A stretch of 64,000 nucleotides of DNA from JAWKZG01 sp041396125 (GTDB taxonomy: Bacteria > Pseudomonadota > Gammaproteobacteria > Competibacterales > Competibacteraceae), in contig JAWKZG010000012.1 of the NCBI GenBank assembly GCA_041396125.1, forward strand, positions 124,001 through 188,000, written 5' to 3'. The position numbers and the translations under genes were made by a program. Below are positions 1 to 8,879 of this stretch, one piece after another. Positions within the stretch are counted from its first letter, which is position 1. Each line of letters begins with the position of its first letter. Below the pieces are notes generated by a model. It did no database searches and was not told where the DNA came from. It worked only from the letters and a program-made list of their open reading frames with translations.

Positions 1-1
1 T

Positions 2-3000
2 AACGATATGTCGCATGATGATTACGATATGCTGGATGACGGCCTGGATGAGATCATTGAGGTCTTTCTGGAAGAAGCTCGCAATGAGCTCGATAATATC
101 CGGCAACAATTACCAGTATGGCGCGAAAATCTAGCCCAGCGGGAACCTGTCAAAGAGATTCGCCGTTCCTTTCATACTTTGAAGGGGAGCGGCCGAATGG
201 TAGGGGAAACAACGCTGGGCGATTTTGCCTGGCAGTTCGAGCATCTTCTGAATTCGATTTTGGATAGCCAGCTGGTACCCTCCGAGAGCATGGTTGAAGC
301 TATAGCGGCAGCGGCACAGGTACTCGCACAGCGACTGGCCCAGCCAGATCCGCAAGGATTGGGCGATGCTCCGATTTTTCAGCAGCTCGGTAAGCATGCC
401 GATGCGCTGCGGTTGGGGCATAGCAGTCAATTGCCCTTGTTACCCGAGCCTGTTGCAGAGCCTGTTGCAGAGCCTGTTGCAGAGCCTGTTGCAGAGCCCG
501 TTGCAGAGCCCGTTGCAGAGCCCGTTGCAGAGCCCGTTGCAGAGCCCGTTGCAGAGCCAATATCCATTCCATCGCAGCCGCTAGCACCGGCACTGACCGA
601 ATCAATCGACGTGGAAGATGAGCTGCTCGAAGCTCTACTGGAAGAAGGCAGCGAAATACTCGATGCCAGTGATACCACCCTGCAGCAGTGGCGTGAGGAA
701 TTGGCAAACCTCGACCTGATTAATAATTTACGACGTGGCATGCATACCCTGAAAGGTGGTGCCCGTATAGCAGGTCTCACTGCAATGGGTGACCTGGCGC
801 ATGCCATGGAATCCATACTGGACGCTGTCAGCCGCCAGGAAATCAAGGGACAAACGGTATTGGATCCCTTGCAGCGTACGCTGGACAGGCTCAGCAGTAT
901 GCTGGGCCAATTAGGTCAGCGACAGTCCATCACGCCTGCCGACGATCTGATCCAGTTTTTGCAGCAATTACTTAACAAGGAAGCAAGCACTCATCAGGCT
1001 CAGGGCAAGCAGGAAGACGAAGCAACGGAAGCCATCCTGCTAAGCACCTTCGTGCAGGAAACCGCCACCTTGCTCGATGCCTGCGATCTGACATTACGGC
1101 GTTGGGGGCAGAGTCCCGATAATCGCGAGCTGCTGGCAGATCTGTTGCGCGATCTGCAAACCTTGCGGGGTAATGCACGCTTGGCTGGTTATGCCCCTAT
1201 GGGTGAGCTGGCGGGTGTGACCGGTGATGTGTTGCGGGCTGTCGAAAAAGGTCTGCTTGAGGCGAACGATGAACTGGTCGGGATGCTGGAGCAAGCCCTT
1301 GACGGTTTGAATCGCTTGTTGAAACAAGTTCGTGATGAGCAACCGCTCAAGCGGCCCGATGCACTGCTCAGCGAGATCAGTACGATGCTGAGCGAGCTGA
1401 AGCAGAAACCCCAAACCTCCACCGCTGGCCAGCCGAAGCCGTCAACGGCTGCCGTGCGCAAAGCTCTGGCTACAGCGGGTAATTCGATTCGGATTGACGC
1501 TGGTTTATTAGCCAATCTGGCTAACCAGATTGGTGAAAGCAGTATTTTCCGTTCCCGCGTGGAACAGGGGGTGAATGCTTTTCGCTCCAATCTGGGCGAG
1601 CTTTCGCAGACTGTGAACCGGCTACGGCAGCAGTTGCGCCGTCTGGAAATCGAAACCGAGGCGCAAATTTTATTTCGTCATGAAGAAGGCCGGGAGCATG
1701 GCCGGGATTTCGACCCGCTGGAGTTGGATCGTTTCTCTGAACTGCAACAGGTATCACGCTCCTTAATGGAAATCGTGGATGACCTGTCTAATGTGCAGAA
1801 TGGTTTGGAGGATCAGGCCCAATCGGTTACACATCTGTTGTACCAACAGGGTCAGGTCAACCAGGAAGTTCAGCAGAACATAATGAAAACCCGGATGGTG
1901 GAGTTTTCCACCGTAGTGCCGCGTTTGCGCCGGGTTTTGCGACAAGCCGCCCAGGAGCTGGGTAAAAAGGCTGATCTGGTTGTGCAGGGTGCTGAATCCG
2001 ATGTCGATAGAACCGTGCTGGAACAAATGGTTCCGGCGCTGGAACATATGCTGCGTAACTGCGCCGCCCATGGTATTGAACATCCTGAGCAGCGCCTTGC
2101 ACAGGATAAACCGGAAACGGGCACAGTGTTGCTGTCCCTGCGCCGGGAAGGTGCGGAACAGGTAATGGAGCTGCGTGATGATGGCGCCGGTCTGAATTTC
2201 GACGCTATCCGCGCCAAAGGCGAAGCCAAGGGTTTAATACGAGCCGGACAAAAAACAAGAGAGCAGGATCTGATTGCGTTGCTGATGCAACCAGGCTTTT
2301 CCACCGCAACTAAAGTCGACCAGATTTCCGGCCGTGGCGTGGGGCTGGATGTGCTCAATGAAGCCATTATTTCCATGCGCGGTGCGCTACAGATACAATC
2401 CAGGCCGAAACAGGGCACTACTTTTACAGTTCGACTGCCGTTTTCTCTCGAGGTTACCCGGGCGCTGCTGGTGCAGGCGGGCGAAGACACCTTCGCTGTA
2501 CCCCTGCTCAGTATTGAAGGGGTTGATCGCCTGGCTCCCGGTGAACTGGCAACCTATTTGGCGGGCGAACCGGTGACGCATGCCTACGGCGAACATGCCT
2601 ACCCCCTGCACAATATCGGGGTTTTGTTTGGCAGTGAGCCCGCGCCACTTGATGAAACTGAAGATCAGCGCCCGCCGGTCTTGCTGTTTCGTAGCGCCGA
2701 GGCGACGGTAGCGCTGCAGGTGGATGCGATTCAGGGCAAAGAGGAAATCGTTATCAAACCGGTTGCGCCACAGCTGAATTCAGTGCCTGGTATTTCCGGT
2801 GCCACCGTACTCGGAGATGGTCGTGTTGTAATTGTGCTCGATCCTGCCTCGCTGGCCCGTAATATTGAAACTCTGACCGGCTCGGCGACATTTGTACCTC
2901 GAGTTCGTGCCAAGGAGCCCGAACGCCTGCAGGCGCTGGTGGTGGATGATTCCATCACGATGCGCAAGATCACAACACGCCTGCTGGAACGGCATAATGT

Positions 3001-3310
3001 CCAGGTGCGTTCCGCTAAGGATGGGGTTGAGGCCGTTTCGGCACTAGAGGAGCATCCGCCATCCTTTGTCATACTTGATATTGAAATGCCGCGCATGGAC
3101 GGCTTTGAGCTGCTGGCTCATATCCGCAATCAGCCGCATATGAAAAACATGCCCGTTATCATGGTGACGTCACGCAGCGGCGAAAAGCACCGCGGCAGAG
3201 CCATGCGGCTGGGTGTGGACGATTATCTGATCAAACCTTACCAAGATGAGGAACTGCTCAGCACGGTGCGTCGCGTTCTTGAAGTGCATGGGGTGGAGCT
3301 GACTCTTTAA
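2..3310 (+). CDS. chpA: ChpA/PilL-type hybrid chemotaxis histidine kinase, 5'-partial
   Basis: CheA-like hybrid kinase of a Chp/Pil chemosensory system, which controls type IV pilus function in relatives. The frame is open to the left edge; an ATG at 8 is available, but ChpA proteins are usually much longer with more Hpt domains, so I read this as the C-terminal part. Counting from the ATG: Hpt domain with FHTLKGSGRMVG (His56), a PVAE repeat linker (148-183), a second Hpt with MHTLKGGARIAG (His246), a third Hpt-like domain with LQTLRGNARLAG where Gln384 replaces the phospho-His, a CheA-type ATPase domain (N box NCAAHGIEH about 684, DDGAG about 724, GRGVGLDV about 775), a CheW-like domain, and a C-terminal receiver with DD at 980-981, phospho-Asp1024 and Lys1076. 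A cheW-like gene follows 21 bp downstream. Confidence 0.93.
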   Translation, partial: NDMSHDDYDMLDDGLDEIIEVFLEEARNELDNIRQQLPVWRENLAQREPVKEIRRSFHTLKGSGRMVGETTLGDFAWQFEHLLNSILDSQLVPSESMVEAIAAAAQVLAQRLAQPDPQGLGDAPIFQQLGKHADALRLGHSSQLPLLPEPVAEPVAEPVAEPVAEPVAEPVAEPVAEPVAEPVAEPISIPSQPLAPALTESIDVEDELLEALLEEGSEILDASDTTLQQWREELANLDLINNLRRGMHTLKGGARIAGLTAMGDLAHAMESILDAVSRQEIKGQTVLDPLQRTLDRLSSMLGQLGQRQSITPADDLIQFLQQLLNKEASTHQAQGKQEDEATEAILLSTFVQETATLLDACDLTLRRWGQSPDNRELLADLLRDLQTLRGNARLAGYAPMGELAGVTGDVLRAVEKGLLEANDELVGMLEQALDGLNRLLKQVRDEQPLKRPDALLSEISTMLSELKQKPQTSTAGQPKPSTAAVRKALATAGNSIRIDAGLLANLANQIGESSIFRSRVEQGVNAFRSNLGELSQTVNRLRQQLRRLEIETEAQILFRHEEGREHGRDFDPLELDRFSELQQVSRSLMEIVDDLSNVQNGLEDQAQSVTHLLYQQGQVNQEVQQNIMKTRMVEFSTVVPRLRRVLRQAAQELGKKADLVVQGAESDVDRTVLEQMVPALEHMLRNCAAHGIEHPEQRLAQDKPETGTVLLSLRREGAEQVMELRDDGAGLNFDAIRAKGEAKGLIRAGQKTREQDLIALLMQPGFSTATKVDQISGRGVGLDVLNEAIISMRGALQIQSRPKQGTTFTVRLPFSLEVTRALLVQAGEDTFAVPLLSIEGVDRLAPGELATYLAGEPVTHAYGEHAYPLHNIGVLFGSEPAPLDETEDQRPPVLLFRSAEATVALQVDAIQGKEEIVIKPVAPQLNSVPGISGATVLGDGRVVIVLDPASLARNIETLTGSATFVPRVRAKEPERLQALVVDDSITMRKITTRLLERHNVQVRSAKDGVEAVSALEEHPPSFVILDIEMPRMDGFELLAHIRNQPHMKNMPVIMVTSRSGEKHRGRAMRLGVDDYLIKPYQDEELLSTVRRVLEVHGVELTL
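449..556 (+). repeat. 12-bp tandem repeat, nine units, coding for (PVAE)9
   Basis: Nine exact-length units of CCYGTTGCAGAG lie head to tail inside the kinase gene and encode Pro-Val-Ala-Glu repeats between the first and second Hpt domains. The first four units have CCT and the last five CCC, so the array appears to have expanded from two variants. It is probably a flexible spacer; unit number may vary between strains. Confidence 0.97.
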
Positions 3311-3331
3311 TGTATATGATATGTGCTAATC

Positions 3332-3820
3332 ATGAGTGATAAAAACGCCCCGGCGCAGGTGCATGCGCTGAGCAGTGCCTTGATTGTGTTTCAGGGCGGT
3401 CAAATTATCGTGCCCAGCAACGCTGTTGCCGAGGTGTTGCCCTACGCGCCATCTTTAAGTCTGGAAAATGCGCCACCCTGGGTGGTGGGTACGATGTTGT
3501 GGCAGGCCGATCCAATTCCACTGATCAATCTGGATAAGCTGCTGCTGCAACAGCCCCCTGAAGATGTGCAGTACCGGCGTATTATTGTGCTGAATATGCT
3601 AACGCCACACCCACGCTTGCGTTATTTTGGTCTGCTCAGTACGGACGCACCGCAGCGGGTGCTGTTGCAACGCAATGATCTGGTGCCGTCTGCAATACCT
3701 AGTCAACCACCCGTTGGGGCGCTTAGCTACGCGGCCTTAAAGGGGCGACAGGTTCTTATTCCTGATTTGGACATGATTGAGGCTGAATTGGTGCAGGTTG
3801 TGCGTCGAGGGTCGCGCTAA
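3332..3820 (+). CDS. CheW-like coupling protein (ChpC type)
   Basis: A 162-residue single-domain CheW-like protein, expected to couple a chemoreceptor to the kinase encoded just upstream. It has the CheW feel throughout: an N-terminal LIVFQGGQIIVPSNAVAEVLP, the WVVGTMLWQADPIPLINLDKLL strip, and a C-terminal IPDLDMIEAELVQ. I start at ATG 3332 rather than the GTG nine bases earlier. The 3' end overlaps the 3' end of the opposite-strand murU by about 65 bp. Size and position fit ChpC, but other CheW paralogues cannot be excluded. Confidence 0.8.
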   Translation: MSDKNAPAQVHALSSALIVFQGGQIIVPSNAVAEVLPYAPSLSLENAPPWVVGTMLWQADPIPLINLDKLLLQQPPEDVQYRRIIVLNMLTPHPRLRYFGLLSTDAPQRVLLQRNDLVPSAIPSQPPVGALSYAALKGRQVLIPDLDMIEAELVQVVRRGSR

Positions 3821-4468
3821 GTTCTTGCGCCAGCGCTTGCAAACGCTGCACTGTGCCAATATCACGCCAGCGGCCACGGTAGTGTTCACCGCTGACTTGC
3901 GCCTGATCGGCGGCCCGACGCAGCAGCGGCGTTAACGAAAACCGACCGGGTGTACAGTCTTGAAACAAGGCCGGTCGCAGTACGCTGATACCGCTGAAGG
4001 TCAACCTGGCAGAACCTGTATTAGTAATTTGACCCGCTGTCAGGGAAAAATCACCCATAGCGTGCTGAGGCGGGTTATCCACCAGAACCAGATGCGCGAG
4101 TCCCTCGGGTTGTGGTAATTGCTGCAGCGGGTAATCGCACCAGATATCAGCGTTGATCACAATAAACGGATCGTTGCCTAACAGTGGCAGCGCTTGCATA
4201 ATCCCACCGCCGGTTTCAGCGCGTTCGCGGGTTCTTCCGAGTAATCGATATGAACACCGAAGGCGCTGCCATTCCCCAGATAAGACTTGATTTGATGGCC
4301 CAGGTGTCCCAAATTGATCACCAGTTCCTGCAAACCCGCTGCGCGTAGATTCTGCAGGTGGTAGTGCAGCAAGGGATGTCCTGCCACGGTTAAGAGCGGT
4401 TTAGGTGTGTGGTCGGTTAATGGCCGCATCCGCTCACCGCGGCCGGCGGCCAATATCATTGCTTTCAT
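3756..4468 (-). pseudogene. murU: MurU, N-acetylmuramate-1-phosphate uridylyltransferase, frameshifted
   Basis: Nucleotidyltransferase of the cell-wall recycling shortcut that makes UDP-MurNAc. The N-terminal part begins MKAMILAAGRGERMRPLT (start 4468) and runs through VINLGHLGHQI. The C-terminal part, in another frame, continues with ALPLLGNDPFIVINADIW and the typical end GRWRDIGTVQRLQAL. The break is near 4217: the expected LETGGGIMQAL appears if one G is restored (CTGGAAACC, present as CTGAAACC). The partner kinase gene amgK, usually just upstream and opposite lptD, is absent: only about 160 bp separate murU from lptD. Either the recycling route is decaying or this is a sequencing indel. 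Confidence 0.85.
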
Positions 4469-4627
4469 GCTGAATATCCAAGGGTTGGCTGCCATGCTGG
4501 GGATGGCCATGCTAAGCTTAAGCAAGTCGGGATTCAAGCAGGTAGGTGGAATCCGGTGCAAACCGGTAATATCCCCGCTGGGAACCTATAATACAACGTA
4601 TCAGTAATACTAAAAACCGATGGCATT

Positions 4628-6946
4628 TTGGTGGGATATCTAAACTTTAGGGCTTATACCGGGATACGTTTTGCCGCTGCTGTGGTTATGACGCTGGCGC
4701 TGATCCCAATAGCTGTCGCCCAGCAACCGGTTGCTTTGTGGGCGCATTGCAGTGTTGATCCGCTGGCCAGTTTATTGACTACGGCGGGTGCATCCGGGCT
4801 CACCGCTGACGATATTCGTTTCAGCGCCGAGCATGGCGAGGTTTCGCCACTTTTGGCTACAGCCAGTGGCGCTGTATTGGTCGAGCAGGGTAACCAGCGT
4901 TTGCAGGCACCACAGGTTGATCTGGATCGCGAACGAGGCATACTGCAGGCCGAACAGGTCGAGTACGGTGCGCCGGAAATAGCCGTACGCAGCCAGAGCG
5001 CGGAAGTGGATTTAAACCAGCAGACCGGCGTGTTCAATCAGGCCCAATATTACCTGCCCATGCTCAATGCGCAAGGCAGCGCTGAACAGGTGCAATTACA
5101 GCGAGGCAGTCGTCGCAGTGAAATGCAGCAGGTGAGTTATTCCACTTGTGCCCGCGGGCAGGAATTCTGGCGTATCCAGGCGGATCAGCTGGAGCTTGAT
5201 GAGAAAAAAGGACGCGGTGTGGCGCGCGATATTACCCTGCATATTAAAGATTTTCCCATCCTGTATCTGCCCTATCTCTCGTTTCCGATCAATGATCAAC
5301 GCCAATCCGGCTGGCTGACGCCGAGACTGGGCTACGGCAGCAGTAACGGTCTGGATCTGACATTTCCCTATTATTGGAATATCGCGCCCGACCGGGACGC
5401 CACATTTTATCCGCGTCTTCTGGGCGAACGAGGGATCATGCTGGGCGCAGAATACCGCTTTTTAAATCCGCATGATCGCGGCGAGATCGGTGTGGAATAT
5501 CTGCCCGATGATCGCAAATACGGCGCTGATCGCGGTGCGTTCCGGGTGCAGCATCAGGCCAATCCGGTTAATCGCCTGTACACCGATCTGTTATACCAAT
5601 ATGTGTCCGATGACACCTACCTGGACGATCTGGACAATCGCCTGGATTTGCTCAGCCCCAATTATCTGGAACGCCACCTGGATATGGTGTATAGCAGCGA
5701 CTCCTGGCAGGCGCTGGCGCGGGTGCAGGGGTTTCAGACCCTGGATAATGAACTGTTTGCACCGGAGGATGAACCTTACGATCGTCTGCCGCAGCTGCGC
5801 TTTGACGGTGCCTGGAACAAGCCGCTGCCGGGCTTGTCAACCGATGGTGCTCTGCCGACCCGGCTGGGTTATGAATTGCACGGTGAAGCCGTACGCTTTG
5901 ACCACGATGAGAAAACCACGGGCACTCGCTATGATTTCATCGCGGCGGTGGGTTTGCCCATGGAATGGGTGGCCGGTTTTGTAAAGCCCCGCGTGAGTTA
6001 CCGTTATACTGCCTACCGCCTGAACACGATCAGCAGCACCGACAGTGACATCGATAACGACAGTCCTACCCGTTCGGCCTCAACCTTCAGTCTTGACAGC
6101 GGTCTTTATTTTGATCGCCCGGTGGAATGGGGTTGGTCAGGTACTGGCACTCAAACCCTGGAGCCGCGACTGTTTTATCTGTACGTGCCAGAACGTGATC
6201 AGTCCGATATTCCCCTGTTCGATACTACTGAAGTAGACTCGGGTTTCTCCTGGCTGTTTCTGGAAAATCGCTTTACCGGCGCGGACCGGCTGGGTGATGC
6301 CAATCAGCTGACAGCCGCACTGACCACCCGGCTGATCAACTCTGCGGACGGTGCCGAGCGCCTGCGTGCCAGCATTGGCCAGATTTTTTATTTTGATCCG
6401 CCTGAAGTGACTCTGGACGATCCGACCTCAGACGACGAGCCGGTCGTACCGACCGATGCCGACCGCTCGCCTCTGATTGCTGAAGCACAATTGAATCTGA
6501 ACTACGGCTGGACCCTGTCTGGCGCATTGCAGTGGGATTCGGAGCAGCAGCAAACCAAACGCAGCGCTTTGGACTTAAGTTACCGGCCCGCTCAAGGTCG
6601 GCTGTTTAACGTTTCGCACCGGTTTGCAGAAAACGAACTGGAACAATTGGATGTGGCTGCGATCTGGCCGCTCAGTAATCGCTGGCGAGCCGTCGGACGG
6701 TGGAATTATTCTTTACAGGAAAAACGCAATCTGGATGTCCTGGCAGGATTTGAATATGACGATTGCTGTTGGGCATTGCGAATGGTGGCGCGCCATCACC
6801 GGGATGATCCAGACGATGAAGAGGCTGATAATGCATTTTATATGGAACTCGAATTAAAAGGCCTGGCTGGCGTTGGCAGTGATATCAACGGCTTATTGCG
6901 CAACGCCATTTTTGGTTATCAACCCCAGAATAGTACTGAGCGGTAA
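4628..6946 (+). CDS. lptD: LptD, LPS-assembly outer-membrane protein
   Basis: Outer-membrane beta-barrel that inserts lipopolysaccharide into the outer leaflet with LptE. The 772-residue product has a signal-peptide-like start (hydrophobic FAAAVVMTLALIPIAVA), an OstA-type periplasmic domain (QGNQRLQAPQVDLDRERG) and a long barrel. The four cysteines expected for disulfide-controlled maturation are visible: AHCSVD near the mature N-terminus, YSTCARG, and the adjacent pair in DDCCWALR near the C-terminus. The start is uncertain: TTG 4628 or GTG 4631, with no clear ribosome binding site. A TATAAT at 4587-4592 could be the -10 box. surA follows with a one-base overlap (TAATG). Confidence 0.96.
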   Translation: MVGYLNFRAYTGIRFAAAVVMTLALIPIAVAQQPVALWAHCSVDPLASLLTTAGASGLTADDIRFSAEHGEVSPLLATASGAVLVEQGNQRLQAPQVDLDRERGILQAEQVEYGAPEIAVRSQSAEVDLNQQTGVFNQAQYYLPMLNAQGSAEQVQLQRGSRRSEMQQVSYSTCARGQEFWRIQADQLELDEKKGRGVARDITLHIKDFPILYLPYLSFPINDQRQSGWLTPRLGYGSSNGLDLTFPYYWNIAPDRDATFYPRLLGERGIMLGAEYRFLNPHDRGEIGVEYLPDDRKYGADRGAFRVQHQANPVNRLYTDLLYQYVSDDTYLDDLDNRLDLLSPNYLERHLDMVYSSDSWQALARVQGFQTLDNELFAPEDEPYDRLPQLRFDGAWNKPLPGLSTDGALPTRLGYELHGEAVRFDHDEKTTGTRYDFIAAVGLPMEWVAGFVKPRVSYRYTAYRLNTISSTDSDIDNDSPTRSASTFSLDSGLYFDRPVEWGWSGTGTQTLEPRLFYLYVPERDQSDIPLFDTTEVDSGFSWLFLENRFTGADRLGDANQLTAALTTRLINSADGAERLRASIGQIFYFDPPEVTLDDPTSDDEPVVPTDADRSPLIAEAQLNLNYGWTLSGALQWDSEQQQTKRSALDLSYRPAQGRLFNVSHRFAENELEQLDVAAIWPLSNRWRAVGRWNYSLQEKRNLDVLAGFEYDDCCWALRMVARHHRDDPDDEEADNAFYMELELKGLAGVGSDINGLLRNAIFGYQPQNSTER

Positions 6947-7938
6947 TGGTATACATGAAGCAATTTCTTTTTGCGCTGACTTTATTTCTGTATTGCGGGC
7001 TGGGATTGGCGCAGCTGAAGTTCGGACCGGGCGTCAGCGAAGCGGGCGACACCCTGGACACTATCGTGGCTATAGTGGACGATGACATCATCACCCGCGC
7101 CGAGCTGAACAGCGCTGTTGCCGATGCCCGCCGTCAACTGCAGGGGCAGAATCGACAGCCACCGGCAACAGACGTCCTGGAGCCTCAGATACTGGAACGT
7201 CTGATCATGGCCAAACTGCAACGCAGCGCGGCCGAGCGGGAAGGCATCGTCGTCGATGATCCGACCCTGAACGCGGCGGTAGAAAGCATCGCGCGGCAGA
7301 ATAAAATGGATCTCAGCCAGTTGCGGCAGGCCTTGCAGCGTGATGGCATCAGCTACGAAGCTTTTCGCAATGATGTCCGTGAGCAGGTATTTGTTAACCG
7401 TTTACGGCAGAAAGTCGTGGACAGTCAGATTACGGTATCGCCGCAGGAAGTGGACAATGCCTTGCGGCAGTTTGCCAGTAGCGGTCAAGTGGCCCAGGAG
7501 TATCGTATCAGCCAGATTCTGGTCGCTGTACCGGAAGCCGCCAGCCCGGACCAGATCGACCGCGCCCGGCAAAAAGCCGAAGGCATACTGGCGCAATTGC
7601 GTCAAGGCGCTGATTTTCGCCGCCTTGCGGTGGCGGGCTCGGATGGTCGGGAAGCGCTGGAAGGGGGCGAAATCGGCTGGCGTTCGGCTGCACAACTGCC
7701 CAGCCTGTTCGCTGACGCTGTAATCCGGCTCAAGCCGGGCGGGATCACCGATATCATTCGCAGTCCGGCCGGATTTCATATCATCAAACTGCTGGAGCTG
7801 CGCAGCACCAATTCCAGTGGCGCTGCGGCTGACCGTGAGGCGGTGCAGGAAGCGCTGTTCCGGCGCAAAGTGGAAGAAGAATGGGAATTATGGCTGCGTC
7901 GCTTGCGGGATGAAGCGTATGTGGAAATCAGGTTGTAA
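6946..7938 (+). CDS. surA: SurA-type periplasmic chaperone with a single parvulin domain
   Basis: Periplasmic chaperone for outer-membrane proteins such as LptD. After a signal peptide (KQFLFALTLFLYCGLGLAQ) comes the SurA N-terminal segment (DTIVAIVDDDIITRAELNSAV, then LERLIMAKLQRSAAEREGI), one PPIase/parvulin domain at about 185-290 (QILVAVPEA, LEGGEIGW, ITDIIRSPAGFHIIKLLELR) and a C-terminal helix. Classical SurA is about 430 residues with two parvulin domains; this one is 330 residues with one. The pdxA gene that commonly follows surA is missing and rsmA comes next. Start at ATG 6946; ATG 6955 is equally possible. Confidence 0.88.
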   Translation: MVYMKQFLFALTLFLYCGLGLAQLKFGPGVSEAGDTLDTIVAIVDDDIITRAELNSAVADARRQLQGQNRQPPATDVLEPQILERLIMAKLQRSAAEREGIVVDDPTLNAAVESIARQNKMDLSQLRQALQRDGISYEAFRNDVREQVFVNRLRQKVVDSQITVSPQEVDNALRQFASSGQVAQEYRISQILVAVPEAASPDQIDRARQKAEGILAQLRQGADFRRLAVAGSDGREALEGGEIGWRSAAQLPSLFADAVIRLKPGGITDIIRSPAGFHIIKLLELRSTNSSGAAADREAVQEALFRRKVEEEWELWLRRLRDEAYVEIRL

Positions 7939-7943
7939 ACAGT

Positions 7944-8762
7944 TTGGCTTCGAAGCACCGCCCGCGTAAGCGTTTCGGACAGCATTTTCTGCATGATCCG
8001 GGGGTTATCGAGCGCATTATCCGCTTGATTCAGCTTGATGGCGACCAGAAAGTGGTTGAAATCGGGCCGGGCCTGGGGGCGCTGACGTTGCCCTTACTGC
8101 GAATCCTGGGTGCGCTGGATGTGGTTGAAATCGATCGCGATTTACCGCAACAACTGCGCGCCGCCTGTGTCGCTGCAGGGCTTGATCCGGCCGCGCTGCA
8201 TATCCATCAGGCGGATGCCCTGCTGTTCGATTTTGCCACTTTACGAACTGGCGACCAGCAGCTGCGGATTGTTGGCAACCTGCCTTATAATATTTCGACA
8301 CCTTTACTGTTTCATTTGCTGGAACAGGCAGAGCATATTCAGGATATGCACTTTATGTTGCAAAAAGAGGTCGTTGATCGACTGGCGGCACCAGCGGGCA
8401 GTTCCGATTACGGCCGCTTATCAGTGATGGTGCAGTATCGCTGCCAGGTCAACGCTTTGTTTCAGGTGGGACCGGGTGCATTTCAGCCGCCGCCAAAAGT
8501 TGAATCCGCTATTGTGCGGCTGCAACCCCTGACACAACCGGCGGTGTCGGTGACCAATGAACAGCATTTCGCCCAGGTGGTAAGTCAGGCTTTTTCCCAG
8601 CGCCGTAAAACGCTTCGCAACAGCCTGCGCACATTGTTATCCAGTGAGGCGATTGCTGCTGCGGGTGTTGATCCTGCGGCCCGACCCGAAACCCTGCCGT
8701 TAGCCGGATTTGCCGCCCTGAGTAATTGCTTGAGTAATTGCCTGAGTAATGTAACTACCTGA
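7944..8762 (+). CDS. rsmA: RsmA/KsgA, 16S rRNA dimethyladenosine transferase
   Basis: Dimethylates A1518 and A1519 of 16S rRNA late in 30S assembly, using SAM. The N-terminus KRFGQHFLHD, motif I VEIGPGLGALT, VEIDRDL and the catalytic NLPYNIS are all present, with FSQRRKTLRNSL in the C-terminal domain. The only plausible start is TTG 7944, six bases after surA stops, so translation may be coupled. The extreme C-terminus is a 12-bp tandem triplication giving LSNCLSNCLSNV, beyond the normal domain end. Confidence 0.96.
   Translation: MASKHRPRKRFGQHFLHDPGVIERIIRLIQLDGDQKVVEIGPGLGALTLPLLRILGALDVVEIDRDLPQQLRAACVAAGLDPAALHIHQADALLFDFATLRTGDQQLRIVGNLPYNISTPLLFHLLEQAEHIQDMHFMLQKEVVDRLAAPAGSSDYGRLSVMVQYRCQVNALFQVGPGAFQPPPKVESAIVRLQPLTQPAVSVTNEQHFAQVVSQAFSQRRKTLRNSLRTLLSSEAIAAAGVDPAARPETLPLAGFAALSNCLSNCLSNVTT
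8718..8753 (+). repeat. 12-bp tandem triplication at the 3' end of rsmA
   Basis: Three consecutive copies of YTGAGTAATTGC (the last diverging at its end) encode LSNC-LSNC-LSNV just before the stop codon. It is in frame and extends the C-terminus, and resembles a slippage product. Confidence 0.9.
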
Positions 8763-8879
8763 ATCAACCTGAGCTAATTCTGGACAATGGGGGTATGAAA
8801 GCCAGCCCGCAAGCACCAGAAACGTTGAGAATCCGTGTAACCCGGGTTTGCACAATAATACTGACGAGGAATTCCGAAT

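Noticed and set aside
449..556. CRISPR-like array
   Set aside because: Units are contiguous without spacers and are in-frame coding repeats.
300..846. Long minus-strand and alternate-frame open frames across the (PVAE)9 repeat
   Set aside because: A 12-bp repeat keeps several frames open at once; the kinase frame has the real domains.
4545..4592. Cobalamin-riboswitch-like string (GGAATCCGGTGCAAACCGG followed by CCCCGC) upstream of lptD
   Set aside because: It resembles part of the conserved core, but I find no B12 box and no flanking paired regions, and lptD is not a cobalamin-regulated gene.
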